A DNA stretch of 64,000 bases from Tilletiopsis washingtonensis (lineage: Eukaryota; Basidiomycota; Exobasidiomycetes; Entylomatales), in NCBI RefSeq assembly GCF_003144115.1, contig NW_020312005.1, forward strand, positions 722,244-786,243, written 5' to 3'. Shown here in pieces: positions 45,453-56,658 of this stretch. Both the position numbers and the translations under genes were made by a program. The first letter of the stretch is position 1. Each line of letters opens with the position of its first letter. The notes beneath the pieces were generated by a model. That model made no database searches and was not told where the DNA came from. It worked only from the letters and a program-made list of their open reading frames with translations.

Positions 45453-48400
45453 TCAAGAGGCGCCGATCGGCTGTCGGCACGCCGGACACGTGCGAGCGTT
45501 GCGGAGCAGCATCGTCGCGCACGCTTCATGGAAGCTGTGTGGAGTGAGCGTCAGCGTGCGCGCGCATCTGAGCGAGCGTCGCCCATCGGGCTGCGGCGGT
45601 GCGTCGGAACTCACATGTGCAGGCAAGGGAAGATGCAGGCTCTGAAGCAGTCCGATGTCAGCGGACCTGGATCGGGCGCGTGAGCGCAGCATCTGACTCA
45701 CCTCTGCGCATCTCGGAACTGCGCAAGGCAGATGCCGCACTTCTCCACGCGGATGCCGGCGACTCCGAGCTTCTGCTTGACCTTGCCCTCCTTGTTCACC
45801 CGCCTGCTCAGCAGCTCGACCACACCAACACCCACGTTGGCGAGGTCTTCGGCAGATGCGCGCGTCTCCTTGGCCGGACCGATGAATTCCGCGATGGCAG
45901 CGAGCTCGTCGTAGTGAGCCCCCTCGAGCTCGAGCCTAGAGGCCAGCAGGTCCAAGTCGGTGAACTCGACCGAGCCTTGCCGTGCCGGTGCAGCTTGCTG
46001 TTGCCCCGGGTCGGTTACTTCGCCAACAGGATGGTCGTCGCTGCCAAGCCGGCCCGAGGGCTCCGGCGTCGTGGGAGAATGCCGCATCTGACCATTGCCT
46101 AGGTGCCGAGCGGAGCCTCCGTCTGACGCAGCATCGTCATTGGCGCGAGAACGATCGGCACGAACAGGCGTTCTGTCACGCAGATGTGGCTCGACCGAGA
46201 CAGATTGGCTGGCGGCACTGCTCGAGGGCGAGACGAAGGCGGAAGCAGGAGGCGGACTTGCGGCGCTCGGAGCAGAAGGCGGCACAGGCAGTGGCCGAGC
46301 GCGCCGCGGAGACATGCCTGCGAGCGTGCCTCGCTCATGTGCGGCGCTGAGCTCAGCGGCGCTCAATGCAGAGCTTGTGGACTGCGCAACAGGAAGGCCA
46401 GGCAAAGGCCGTGGACAGCTGCCAGCTGCCGAGGTTGCACTGCGGCGAGATGAGGCAGCTAGGCCGGCAGCCAGCGATGCGGTGACGCGCGATGCGTCCT
46501 CCGGCGGGAGAAAGGGTGAGCGCGGCATGCGCGAGTCGCCATTTGTCAGCAGCTCCAGGGTCTGCGTACGTGGAGACTTTGACGTGGGGCTGACGCCATC
46601 GTCATGCTCTGCCGCCGTCGTCCGACTATCCTGAGCCGCGAGGCCACGTGCGGCCGCCGCAGATGCTCGGGACGGAGGTGCTCCTCGAGGTGGGGGCGGC
46701 GGCGGCCTTCTTCTGAGTTTGCTCACGCGCCGATCAAGTTCCTGGTCCGTCGTGTCGTGTGCCGTTGTTGCATGCGATGACGTTTGTGGCGGGCGAATCC
46801 ATGTGCCTTCAGCGCGCGGGTCGCCAGCCAGCGAAGCTCCTTCGAAGCGTGAGACCATCGCCGAGACGTTCGTCCTCGGCCGCGACGGCACGAGGGGCGC
46901 CGGCAACGCTGTTCGCTCCCTCGCGGGAATTGGATCTAGCAGCTCGACATCCCTGGCGCTCTCAAGTGTCCCGCGCTGCGGTGAAGCGCTCTCATGCGCC
47001 TCAGTTCCGCCGCGCTGGCTCGAGGGCGCGAAGTGCCGCGTGGCGGCTGTGATCGTAGGAAGACGTCCCAGCGGCCGGGGTGCCATACTTGAGCGCGGGT
47101 TCACGAAGCTGGCTGGGCGGATGTTGCGCGCTGCAGGCTCGTTGCCGGACATGGGATTCGAATCGAGAGAAGACGGCACAGCGTGCCCATGGCCGAGACC
47201 GCGCTGCAGCAGGGCCTCCAGAGCTGAAAGTGAATCTTGCCCCGTGCTCGATGATGATCGCAGGCGCGAGATGTCTGTCAAAGCCTGTGCTCGAAGCTGA
47301 TGTTCACGATGAGTCACGGCAGACATCTGCGCCGGACGAGGCGGAAGCGCCGCAGGCTTTGGCGCCCAGTGCTCTGGCTCTGGACTTCGGCCTCCCTGCG
47401 CATCGCGCGAGGGACGAACCAGAGCGTCCGCGTGGTGCGTAGCAGCCTCTGTGGCGCTTGGAGCGGAGAGAGTCGTTGCGAAGAGGACTTTGAGGCGGTA
47501 ATTCACCGCTGGGCGATCCTGCGGGACTACTTGAGCCTCCGTCGCAGCAGGTGAAGAAGGTCGCGGCCGCGTATCTAGGACCGTTCGGTCAGGATCGTCC
47601 TCGCTTGAGGAAGCGAAGGAGTCACTGCTGCCGTCAAATTCGACGAAAGTGCCAGCGCGGTCGGGCTCTGGCTGCGCTTGATCTCTTGTGGGGCTGATAC
47701 TGCCGGCTCGAGGCCGGGCGTCCGTGGCGCTCGGTGACAGCAGCCAGTCGACAGGCCGCACCGGCGCCTTGCCCTTGTCCGCTCCCGCAAGTCTCGTCTC
47801 ACTGTCCGCCGCACCGCTGAGCAGTTGAGACGTGGCATCGCCGCAGCCGGGCCGCACGTTCTCATCAGCAGAGTCGCTCAATAACGCAGCGCGAGCACGT
47901 AAAGCAGACCGGATCTCGGGAGCAAGAGTCGCTGAGCCTGCAGTTGAAGCGCTCGCTCGATCGTGCAGTCGAGGGCGGCCGGTGCCACTTTGTGAGGGAC
48001 TGTCGCTAGTCTCCTCGGTGCTCGAAGGACTCGTCCCTGCGGCCAGATTGCCGGCACGCATGATCGAGCGCCGGTCCGAGGTCTGCTCGCTACGCTGGCG
48101 TTCTTCGCTTGCTGATGGGCGCCAGCTGCCAGGCACACGGTCGAGAGGCGGTGCTTCGTCGGCGCTGCTCATCGGCGACGCGGGTCGACGCTCAGCGCTA
48201 CGGAGTGCTGCAAGAGCTCTGTGTTCTTCTTCCCAAGCAGCTTCCGAATCGTCAGAGTCTGAGGCCTCAGACTGCGATGTCGTGCTTCGCGTCGATACCG
48301 AGCTCTCCTCCTCTTCGACTTGCTTGCGAGAGGATTCGACCTGAGCGCTGGCGATGGCGGGCATTACTGGCGCCTGTGCCAGCGTATGCGGCGTTGAACT

Positions 48401-50407
48401 TGTGGCTCGATCAGCCCAAAGAGCGCTCCGTCGCTGTGCAGCTGCTGCTGCATCGTCGCGAAAGCGAGAATGCGACTCGCTCGGCGGCCGGGGCCTAATG
48501 CGTGTGATGCCGCCCCGCGCGGATGAGCTGCTACTTGCCAGAGGGCGGGAAGCGGGCTGAGGACGATCTTGCGGCTTCCTTTGTGCTGCGCGAGATGCTT
48601 GCTGCCGAGGCTTGCCGGCATCTGAGAGGACGCGCGGCGGTGGCTGACCTGTTGCAGGCGGCGAAGAGATCGGCTGGCGCGAGTTCACGCGACTTGTCCC
48701 GGAAGGCGGTCCCGGCGCCGAGTGAGGTAACATCGCGCGGTCCGAGGGGTCTGTCTGCTCAGAGGGAGGGTCTGATCCGTGTCGTGTCGTGCTGACTGGG
48801 GTGCCCTTGCCTATTTGCGATCGCGACGACGAGGATGTGGGCACAGTCGCGGACGTTGCAGAGATTGCTGCGACGGCCGAGGCTGCGCTCGCGTCCACCG
48901 GCTCTTGCTCCCTATCAAGGGACTCGTCGGATGCTTGCAGCTGCCGCCGCCGCCTCGCCTCCACCACCAAGGCGCCCAGATTGATGTCGGGCGCCGCGGC
49001 GATCACGCTCGGAGCATCTTGCGCCCGCGATGCGCTCTCTGAAGCATGAACCTCGCTCGCGGGCGGCGATGGCACCCGGTTCACGTCCGATGGCGCAGCG
49101 GAGTGAGCGGCCGGGTCCACAGCGCCTGCGACAGGCGCCTCCGCAGAAGCAGCCGCCTCATCTCGTTCTGCCTCGTCGACTTGCGATGTGGCCACCAGGT
49201 TGGAACGCCGCGAGTCAGGCGTGCCGACGCTTTCTGCGAAGCGCGCTGCCGCCTCGGCATCATCGGAAACGAGCTCGTCTTGTGCGCTGTCCTCCTCATC
49301 AGACGCGGGAGCAAGCTCGGCGCCGCGACGCGCGAGCTCTCGCTGAAGCCGGTCGTCGAAAGGAAGGCCGTCTCGGAGATCTTGCTCCCAGGCGCTCGGC
49401 GCAGCAGCCGTCTGCTCTTCCGCGTCGTCGCTCTCTTCGTCGGAGCGGAAGGGCGGCGGAGGACTGTCGGGCACTCTTCGAGACTCTGCCTCTTCTTGCT
49501 CGCGCAGCTGCCTGGCGCTCCAGCTTCCCCCGGGTCCTTCGGGAGTGCCCGGCGGCCCGGGTGGAGTCAGCGGCCGCGTGGCACCCTCGGGAAAGGGCGG
49601 CGGTTGGTCTTCTTCCGCGTCGAGCAGCATCTCGGCGCCCGGTGCGCCGCCGAGGAAGTCCGCAGAGTATATATCGGTGCGCGGCCGCGAGGCCATCTCG
49701 GCAGCCACGGCAGCGATCTCGGCTGCGGCAGCCGCATCAGCAGCAGCTCTCGCGGCGGCACTGCTCTCCGGTGCCTGCGCAGTCTGCTGCCTGGACACCA
49801 AGACTGAGGATAGGCCCGAGGCTGGGGCACTTGAAGGCTGCGAGGACCGCGCATCCGCCCGCAGCACGTCGGGCGCGGCGTCTGGCCGCGCTGCTGGCTC
49901 GGTCGTGTGACGAACACGGCGGCGACGCGGCTGAGCCTGCGCAGTCTGAGGAAGCAGGGCGGCGGCTGCAAGAGTCTCCAGACGACCCGCCTGGCTGCTA
50001 CTTGGCCGATCCTGCTCCGCACCGGCTCCGCTTGGCCCTGCCCCCGATTGGACAGCAGTAGCAGCAGCAGCATCCTTGCGCCGTTTGGTCTGCGCTTTGC
50101 GCTTCTTGGCTTCTTCTCGCTGTCGCTGCATGTTGTCGGGCGGACTCAGTGCTGGCCGTGTGCGCAATGCAGCATCGGCCGGATCATTCGGGCCGCCAGT
50201 CGAGGCTGCCGACGCCCCTGCGCCGACCAGGGAGGACGACGAGCCTGCATCGGCGAGAGAGTAGAGACGGGTGCGGGACGTGGGCCGGCGCGGTGCCGCC
50301 GCTGGCGGACGCAAGGTGTCTGACACAGCGCACTGTCAGTCACATCACAGCTGCGAGATTGAGCGCAACTCACTGTCGGGGCCGATGGCATCGGTGCGCC
50401 TGGGCAT
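45453..50407 (-). CDS. Very large RING-H2 finger protein with disordered N-terminus (probable E3 ubiquitin ligase)
   Basis: About 1,580 residues, nearly all in one exon (about 45702-50316) made of Ser/Ala/Arg/Pro-rich sequence with no recognisable fold. A short helical region, EFTDLDLLASRLELEGAHYD, precedes the finger. The finger is assembled from three exons: CGICLAQFRDAQR (end of the long exon), a 27-nt micro-exon (45615-45641), and the last exon 45453-45534. Together they read CGICLAQFRDAQRACIFPCL, HIFHEACATMLL, RTCPACRQPI, a complete RING-H2 (C-x2-C, C-x-H-x2-H-x2-C, C-x2-C). The 5' end is less certain. The main frame has no ATG near its start, and a short first exon beginning ATG at 50407 (MPRRTDAIGPD) spliced near 50319 fits; an ATG at 50391 is the alternative. 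The substrate is unknown. Confidence 0.78.
45615..45641 (-). other. 27-nt micro-exon carrying RING ligands 3 and 4
   Basis: Acceptor CTTCAG and donor GTGAGTT bound the exon. With introns 45642-45701 and 45535-45614 removed it contributes ACIFPCLHI, including the C-x-H pair of the RING-H2 finger, and is in phase with both neighbours. Confidence 0.8.
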
Positions 50408-51780
50408 CGCAGCAGATCGTGTCGGCGGTCGCGCCAAGGCCCGGCCGGGGCCCGCCCAAGCCAGTCAGCCGCGGGTAGCTCGTAGTGCGACGAACAGGTC
50501 CGAGGCAGCGCCGACCGCTAGAGGATGGCTCCGCAGTGCACGCGGCTGCGCTCTGGCCGGGGCACCAGGCCGGAGCACCCGGCCGACGCACGGGGGCGCC
50601 AGGCTGCGGGAAGCAGCGCGCACAGGCTCTGTTGCCGCGTGCTTGCGTTGGTGGGCGGCGAGATGCTGGATGCGCGGCGCAGACCGTCTGCTGTGAGAGC
50701 CAGGGCTGCGCTGCGCGCCAGACGCAGCCAATGCGAGCGGGAGGAGGTGATGGAGAGGCGTACGGCGCGAGTCGAGTGGAGGAGCTGACGGTGCTGGGGC
50801 GTGCTGCTGCGCGCTGCCAAGGCCGCCGCTCCAGTCCGCCGCGCGGCGGTCGAGCTGGCAGCTGCATCTCGCGTCTGTGCACCAACCAGCCTCTCTCCCA
50901 CGCTCACGGAGCGCTCAAGAGACAATAAGAGCCTCCCCGGATGAGGCCAAAATCACGCTCTTGCTTTTACCCTCATCATGCTGCTTGTCTCGCTCTTCGT
51001 TCTTGCCTAGCTAGATACGGCAGCGGAGATGAGCTGGGTCCGCCGGGGCTGGCGGCCGGCACGCACGCGCTTTGCCGGCGCGTGAAGCACGCGACGGGCC
51101 AGAGCTGCCTGACGAGTGGGCGTGCGCACGACCCGCCCCGTCTGCGTCGGCTGAGGATCATCTGCTCATCTCGCGCAGATCGGTCTCGCATTGCCGCCAT
51201 GCCGTCCGACGGCCATGCTTGTTCTTTCGGATGCGCAGCCCTTCCCTGCGCCAGCTGGCGGTGCTCGCACGGGCGCGTGCGTTGTTGTGTGCCGCCCGGC
51301 CGCGTGATACCGCGGGATGCGGCGCGCACGCCGCGCCGCCGCGCGCGAACATCGCCGCGCCGCTCGCTGCCCCTGCTCCTTCCCTTCCCCCTCTCGCCAC
51401 CACGCCCGACGCAGCCCGGCGTCCTCGCACGACACAGCGCACTCAGCGTCTTATCCCACTTGCGTTCCCGCACGCACTCGCGCCCTCCTACTCGGCCTGC
51501 TTGCTCGTGCTAGCACCCGCAGCGCACGCATACACGCCGGCTCCACAGTGCGGCGCCCAACCGCACAGTCCCTCCAACCGCCTGAGCAGCTGCCCTCGTC
51601 GCCCCTTCCACCCTTCTCGAGCGCTGCTCGTACTGTGCTGGCCCCGCCGACTACAGCGAGCCGCAACTTGCTCGCTCGCGGCAACGTCTAGAGAGGCAAC
51701 GCAGTTTTCGTTCCCCGGCAGTCCTCGATTCGACCGCCGCCGACCGCGCTCAGCTTCGTTGGCTGCGCGGCGACCGTGCG
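50408..51780. promoter_or_regulatory. Divergent promoter region, RING gene / LIS1
   Basis: A 1,373-bp head-to-head region, one of the longest in the window. Several open frames exist but all are Arg/Ala/Ser-rich composition artefacts. No RNA gene or repeat was recognised. Confidence 0.4.
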
Positions 51781-53652
51781 ATGTCGGCGCCTGCTGCACT
51801 GTCCAGCCTGACAAACTCTCAGAGGCAAGAGCTGTGCGTTGTCTCCGGCGCTGCCCATTCGCACCGCGGCTGACGCTTGAAGCACAGACACTGTGCGCTA
51901 CTCGACTACCTGCATCGGCAAGGCTTCGAGTCTGCGTACGATGCTCTGAGACAGGACGCAGACCTGCCCGACTTCGAGCCGGGATCTACGAGCGCGAAGA
52001 TCCAGGGCCTGCTCGAGAAGAAATGGACCGGCACCGTGCGGCTGCAGAAGAAGGTGAGCACTGCTGGAATCTCGCTGCACCGCACCCGACCTTGGCTCAC
52101 CCCCAACGCGCCTGGACCAGGTGCTGGCTTCGGAACACCGCATCGCCCAGCTCGAGGCGGAACTCAAGAGTGCGCCGACTGGGCGGCGCCTCACGTCGGA
52201 CGCCGACTGGATTCCATCGGACGCGCCGGCGCGCATTCTAGAAGGCCACCGCAAGCAGGTCATGTCCGTCGTCTTCCACCCGACGTTCAGCGTGCTTGCA
52301 ACGGCGAGCGACGACTGTGACGTCAAGGTCTGGGACTGGACGACCGGCGAGTGCGAGGCGACGCTCAAGGGGCACACGCAGAGCGTCAAGGACGTCGACT
52401 TTGACGGGAAGGGCGAGCGCATCGGTGAGTTGCACACGGTGGCCGCACAGAGGCTAGAGCACCACGACCGTACCGGAGCAACGCCCATCGCCCGTAGTGC
52501 GTCAACATCGTGTGCTGACTCGATGTGTGGCCAGCGTCGTGCTCGGCAGATACGCAGATCAAGCTCTGGGACGGCAACAATCAGTGGAAGTGCGTCAAGA
52601 CGCTGGCGGGGCACGAGCATGTGGTGTCGGCAGTGCGCTTCGTGCCCGGGGGTGCGCAGCTGGTGTCTGCGAGCCGCGACCAAACGATCCGGATCTGGGA
52701 GGTGTCTACTGGGTGAGTGCGCGCTGCATCAAGGCGGCGGACGACCCGACTGTGCGCATGCGTGAGCGGCGGTCTGACCAGCGCACGCCACAGGTTCTGC
52801 ATTCGCACGCTCCAGACCGGCGCATGGATCAAGTGCATCTCCTTGTCCGAGGATGGCAAAACTCTGCTCACCGGCGGCGACGATCACGTGTGTGCACCTG
52901 CCTCCACCTCCTGACAGTGCACTGACGACGCGTGACGTGGTCCACAGCTGGCAAAGGCGTGGGATCTGACCACTGGCAAGATGAAGAGCGAGAGTCGCGA
53001 GCACGAGCACGTCGTCGACGCCGTCGCACTGGCACCGCCATCTGCCTACCCGGCGCTGCGCACTCTCGGCGGCCTGGCCAAGTCGGCCGACGCCGCACCT
53101 GGCCAGTTTGCAGCGTCTGGCGATCGCGAGAAGACGGTCGTCATCTGGGACACGGCCACGGGCCAGACGATCAAGAAGCTGGTGCGTGTGCGCTGCAGTC
53201 AGTCTTGCAGTGTCACTCTGACCGCCCCTCCAGCTCGGGCACGATGGCTGGATCCGCGGTCTCGTATGGGCCCCAAGGTGCGTGCGCTGGCCCGTGCAGC
53301 CGCCGAAGCGCTGTGCTGACATCCGCCGCTTCAGCGGCCGCCACCTGATCTCGTGCGCCGACGACGGGCGCATGCGCGTGTGGGATCTTGGCTCCGGTGG
53401 GCGGTGTTACCGCACCGTCGACAACCCGCACGACGAACTGGGCCGGTCGCGCTTCTGTGAGTCGGCTGATCGCACCAGCTGCTGTGCGCTCGAGCTGACC
53501 GCTTCCCCATAGTGACGAGCGTGGCGTGGGCTCGCGCGAAGCCGGACGCCGGCCCGCGCCCAGACGGCGAGGCCTCGACTGCCGGCGCGTCGCGCGTCAA
53601 CGCGCTCGCGACCACGGGCTCGGACTGCAGGGTGTGCGTCTGGCTGCCGTGA
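51781..53652 (+). CDS. PAC1: LIS1/PAC1 dynein regulator, LisH plus WD40 repeats
   Basis: Cytoplasmic dynein regulator needed for nuclear migration and spindle positioning. Exon 1 (51781-51833) encodes [19 protein letters not shown] 54-nt intron (51834-51887) joins it to [20 protein letters not shown], the LisH motif, then [19 protein letters not shown] of the coiled coil. Seven WD40 blades follow across short exons, among them [119 protein letters not shown] and [11 protein letters not shown], ending in a last blade with CRVCVWLP. About 445 residues, normal for the family. Start chosen because it gives the standard SQRQEL lead-in to LisH; the in-frame TTG at 51877 lies inside the intron. Confidence 0.94.
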
Positions 53653-55124
53653 TGCTCGCGGTGCCTACCTGCAGCGCGTGCAGCACGTCTAGAACCCCTC
53701 TGCCCACCACACATACCCCGGGCTTGCCTACTGAATGTCACTTGCACTGCTGCAGACTGTCGCCACGTACGGGGATGGTCTGGCGTGCTCGTCAGCCGGC
53801 CGCTCCTCGATGTCTGCGCGCGCAGTGTGGGACCCAGTGTGGCTGTGGCGTCCTGTCGTCCTGCAGCAGACATGCAGGCATGCGACGCTGGTGTGCACAG
53901 CCGGCAGACTGTCTGCTGTGCCTCCGACGCAGTTCCGCGAGTCCAGCTGCGCTTCTCTGCTGATGTTCACGGGCATCGAAGCATCGCAAGATCTGTTTCT
54001 GCCGGCGAGCAGGCAGCCGTGGGCGCTCAGTCGCCTGTATTAGGCGGCGCGCGCATCAAAAACGATCCGACGCGGCCGTAAATGGGCGGCCACGGCGTGT
54101 TGCAGGGCGCGAGCGAGCCTGCTGATTATCTGCGCGCAATGTGCATCATTGTCGTCCGCGCCGCCGTGCGCGCGACACCTGCACCGAGCCGGCCGGACAG
54201 AGCAGTCGCTTCTGTAGCAGCAACCCTGCGCAAACGGTCGACTCGAGACAGCACGACCGTGCGGGCTGCACATGATGGATCGAGAGGCAGGTCGAGGTCA
54301 TGAGTGTCAGTCACATGCGTCGCAGCCATCCATCGGCGATGTCCGCCTTGTATGCATTGCGTGGACCGCCACTTGCAGCGCACAGCAGCATTGCCTGTAC
54401 GACGCTCTGTCAAGCACTGGACCGCTGGATACGGGTCTGACGCGCTGCATGTGAGAGATCATGCGCCTCGGCATTGCGATGCCGCACCAGAGCGAAGACA
54501 CACTCGATGCTGTCTCTTACCGGCTACACGCTCTCAGCTCGCTCTGTGCCGCGAGCGATCCAGCAAGAACGTGCCCGCAAGGCTCACAGGTGGAGCATCC
54601 TGCCCTGCTACGCTGTCAGCGCTCGTCTGTGGCACCAGATGGAGCAATCTACGGCTACCGCAGCGTAGCGCTGATGCTGCAGCGCTGCTGGGCCGACTGT
54701 GGAGCCGCCAGAGGCGGCAGCGGGTCGGCGGCAGCGCGGCGCGCGGCGCGCAGCAGAAAGGGGGCGGCAGCGCGTCGCGCGACTCCCGCGGAATTGAGCC
54801 GACGCGCGCCGCCGCGCGTGCTTAGTCAGCACCTCCACCTGCACCTGCCCTGAGGATCGCCGCGCCCGCCGCGGCTCGGCTCGCCCTTCCCTCTTCACTA
54901 CCATGTCATCCCCCGACCTGCCCTCATCCCCCGACCTGCACTCAGCCGTGCAGAGCTCCGACGTCTCAGCTTGTCTCGAGCATGCCTCGTAGGCCATTCA
55001 CGCTCAGCACCGGACGCCAGCGAGCCCCGCCCTCTCCTGCTTAGCGCGCTGGCCCTCTCGCGTTCAGTGATCGCTCGTGCCCGTTCCTCACCGCACTGCG
55101 ACGGCGCGCGCGACGACACACGCG
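53653..55124. other. Intergenic region between LIS1 and the ZNHIT2-like gene
   Basis: A 1,472-bp gap between two plus-strand genes, long for this window. A 16-bp sequence (TCATCCCCCGACCTGC) is repeated at 54906-54921 and 54924-54939. A 29-codon ATG frame at 54903 is too short to support. No RNA gene was recognised. Confidence 0.45.
54906..54939. repeat. Short direct repeat, 18-bp period
   Basis: Two exact copies of TCATCCCCCGACCTGC spaced 18 bp start to start, about 200 bp upstream of the ZNHIT2-like gene. Confidence 0.8.
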
Positions 55125-56658
55125 ATGGAGGCGCTGTTGAGCATTCGGCGCTCCGCTGCGCACAATCGGCGCTTCGCTGCTGCGAGCGACCCAGAGGGTC
55201 AAGGCGAGGCGTCCTCCTCCCGCGCAGTCGGCGAGCGCTGTGCCATGTGAGTAGCGTGCATCCTTCGCCTCGCTCGATCTTCTCTCAATCGGCCACCAGA
55301 TGCCGCCAGGAGGAGGCTCGCTACACCTGTCCATCGTGTCAAGCGCCGTATTGCTCGCTTCGATGCTACAGAAGCACAACGCACGCCAGCTGCTCTCAGC
55401 TATTCACCCAGCGTCTCCTCGAGTCCGACGCTCAAGAAGGCGATGCGCCCGGCGCGAGCGAGCAGGAGAGGCGAGACATTGCTGATTTGCTGGTCAGATA
55501 CCGCTCGGGTGCGGCAGACGAGCGCGGCGATGGCGACGGCGAGGAGGAAGGCAGCCCTGCGTCAGTCTCTGATGTCCACGCTGATGACGGGGCGCTGCAC
55601 ATCGATGCGCTGACTCTTGGTGCGTGGTGGCTGGCTCGCCTTCAGCTCTGCGGGTCTATGTGCTCACCTGCCCATCGCAGACACTGCCTCTCCCGCCGAG
55701 CTTCTGAGACGCCTGACGCCGGCCCAGCGTGCGGCATTCTCCGAGTATCTCAGCTCGGGAGACCACGCAGCGGACGAAGCGGCGACGCCCTGGTGGGAAG
55801 GCCACCCTCTGGAGCTCTCTGCTTCGTTCAAGGCCGCTTTGGCTCCTCTGCAAACGGATGGCCGAGCGCTCGGATCGAGACTGCACGCCAATCTCCTGGC
55901 GGTGGTGCTGATCTACGTGCATCTTCTCAAGACGCTGGAGCTGCGCTCGCTCTCGGACGTGATCATGCCGCCAACACAAGTCACAGTCCCGTCACACAGC
56001 CCTCCGCCGCTAGAGGCTTCCCTGCCGCTGGACGAATTGCCTCGATCAGGGCAGCAGTCCAGCAATATCGAAGATCTGCTCAGCCGCGAAGCAGCATCCT
56101 ACCTGGCCACTGTGCGCACAACGCTTGCTCGTGCCGCGCCCTTCTTCGTGCACAGCCGTGGGCCAAGCGCGAGGGAAGTCATCGCGGACGCGCACGGAGC
56201 CGGAATGCGAGTGCTGGGCGCATTGACGCTCGCAGGAACCGAGGTGCGTGGTGGGCAGAAGTGCTACGCTCGCCTTCGTGTGTCACTGATGCTTCCCACG
56301 GCGTACGCAGCCCGCTGCTCATCTCCTCTCCCTCATCGACGGCGCTCAGGCGTTGCTGTTTCCGGGAGTGAGCAGCGAAGGACCGTCTCGCGTCGAGCTC
56401 GTCTTCTCCGACATTGCGCAGGCAATACCCGAGACGCTCAGAAAGGCCGCGTTCTACGCCGCCGCTTGGCGCGACAGCTCGCACGAGACACTCCGACACG
56501 ACATGGCGCAAGAGCGCGCTCGCCTGTCGGCTGAAGTCGAGCGCACCGTCGACGAGGAGCGCCTTCGCGCCGTGAGAGAGCGTGAGGAGAGCATTCTGGA
56601 CGCGCGGGCGGCTCGACCAGGCGCCGGCACCAGCACGCGCACGATCAATGTCATCTGA
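55125..56658 (+). CDS. HIT-type zinc-finger protein, ZNHIT2-like
   Basis: Member of the HIT zinc-finger family most like ZNHIT2, which works with the R2TP/Hsp90 co-chaperone system in assembling large complexes such as U5 snRNP. The start at 55125 reads MEALLSIRRSAAHNRRF. The first intron splits the finger: GERCAI joins CRQEEARYTCPSCQAPYCSL and RCYRSTTHASC, a full HIT finger. After DDGALHIDALTL and a second intron comes SPAELLRRLTPAQRAAFSEY, then TPWWEGHPLELSASF, matching the ZNHIT2-type LxPxxRxxF...PWW region. Helical sequence follows, with ANLLAVVLIYVHLLKTLELR and, after a last intron, LLSLIDGAQALLFPG and KAAFYAAAWRDS. The C-terminal coiled coil is RARLSAEVERTVDEERLRAV. About 445 residues. 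Its stop codon directly abuts that of the opposite gene. Confidence 0.82.

Noticed and set aside
47150-47170. GGATTCGAAT resembling a tRNA T-arm complement
   Set aside because: It lies in the RING-protein exon with no acceptor stem, D-arm or anticodon arm around it.
49671-49678. TATATAT inside the RING-protein exon as a promoter
   Set aside because: It is embedded in continuous coding sequence with no gene starting downstream on either strand.
50315-50326. GTG as start of the giant RING protein
   Set aside because: Nuclear fungal genes begin with ATG. A short upstream exon starting at 50407 splices in correctly.
51877-51887. TTG at 51877 as the start of LIS1
   Set aside because: It lies in the last bases of intron 1. 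The ATG at 51781 gives the conserved SQRQEL lead-in to LisH.
54903-54992. 29-codon ATG frame before the ZNHIT2-like gene
   Set aside because: Short, built partly from a direct repeat, and without a conserved motif. It could be an upstream frame but is not supportable as a gene.
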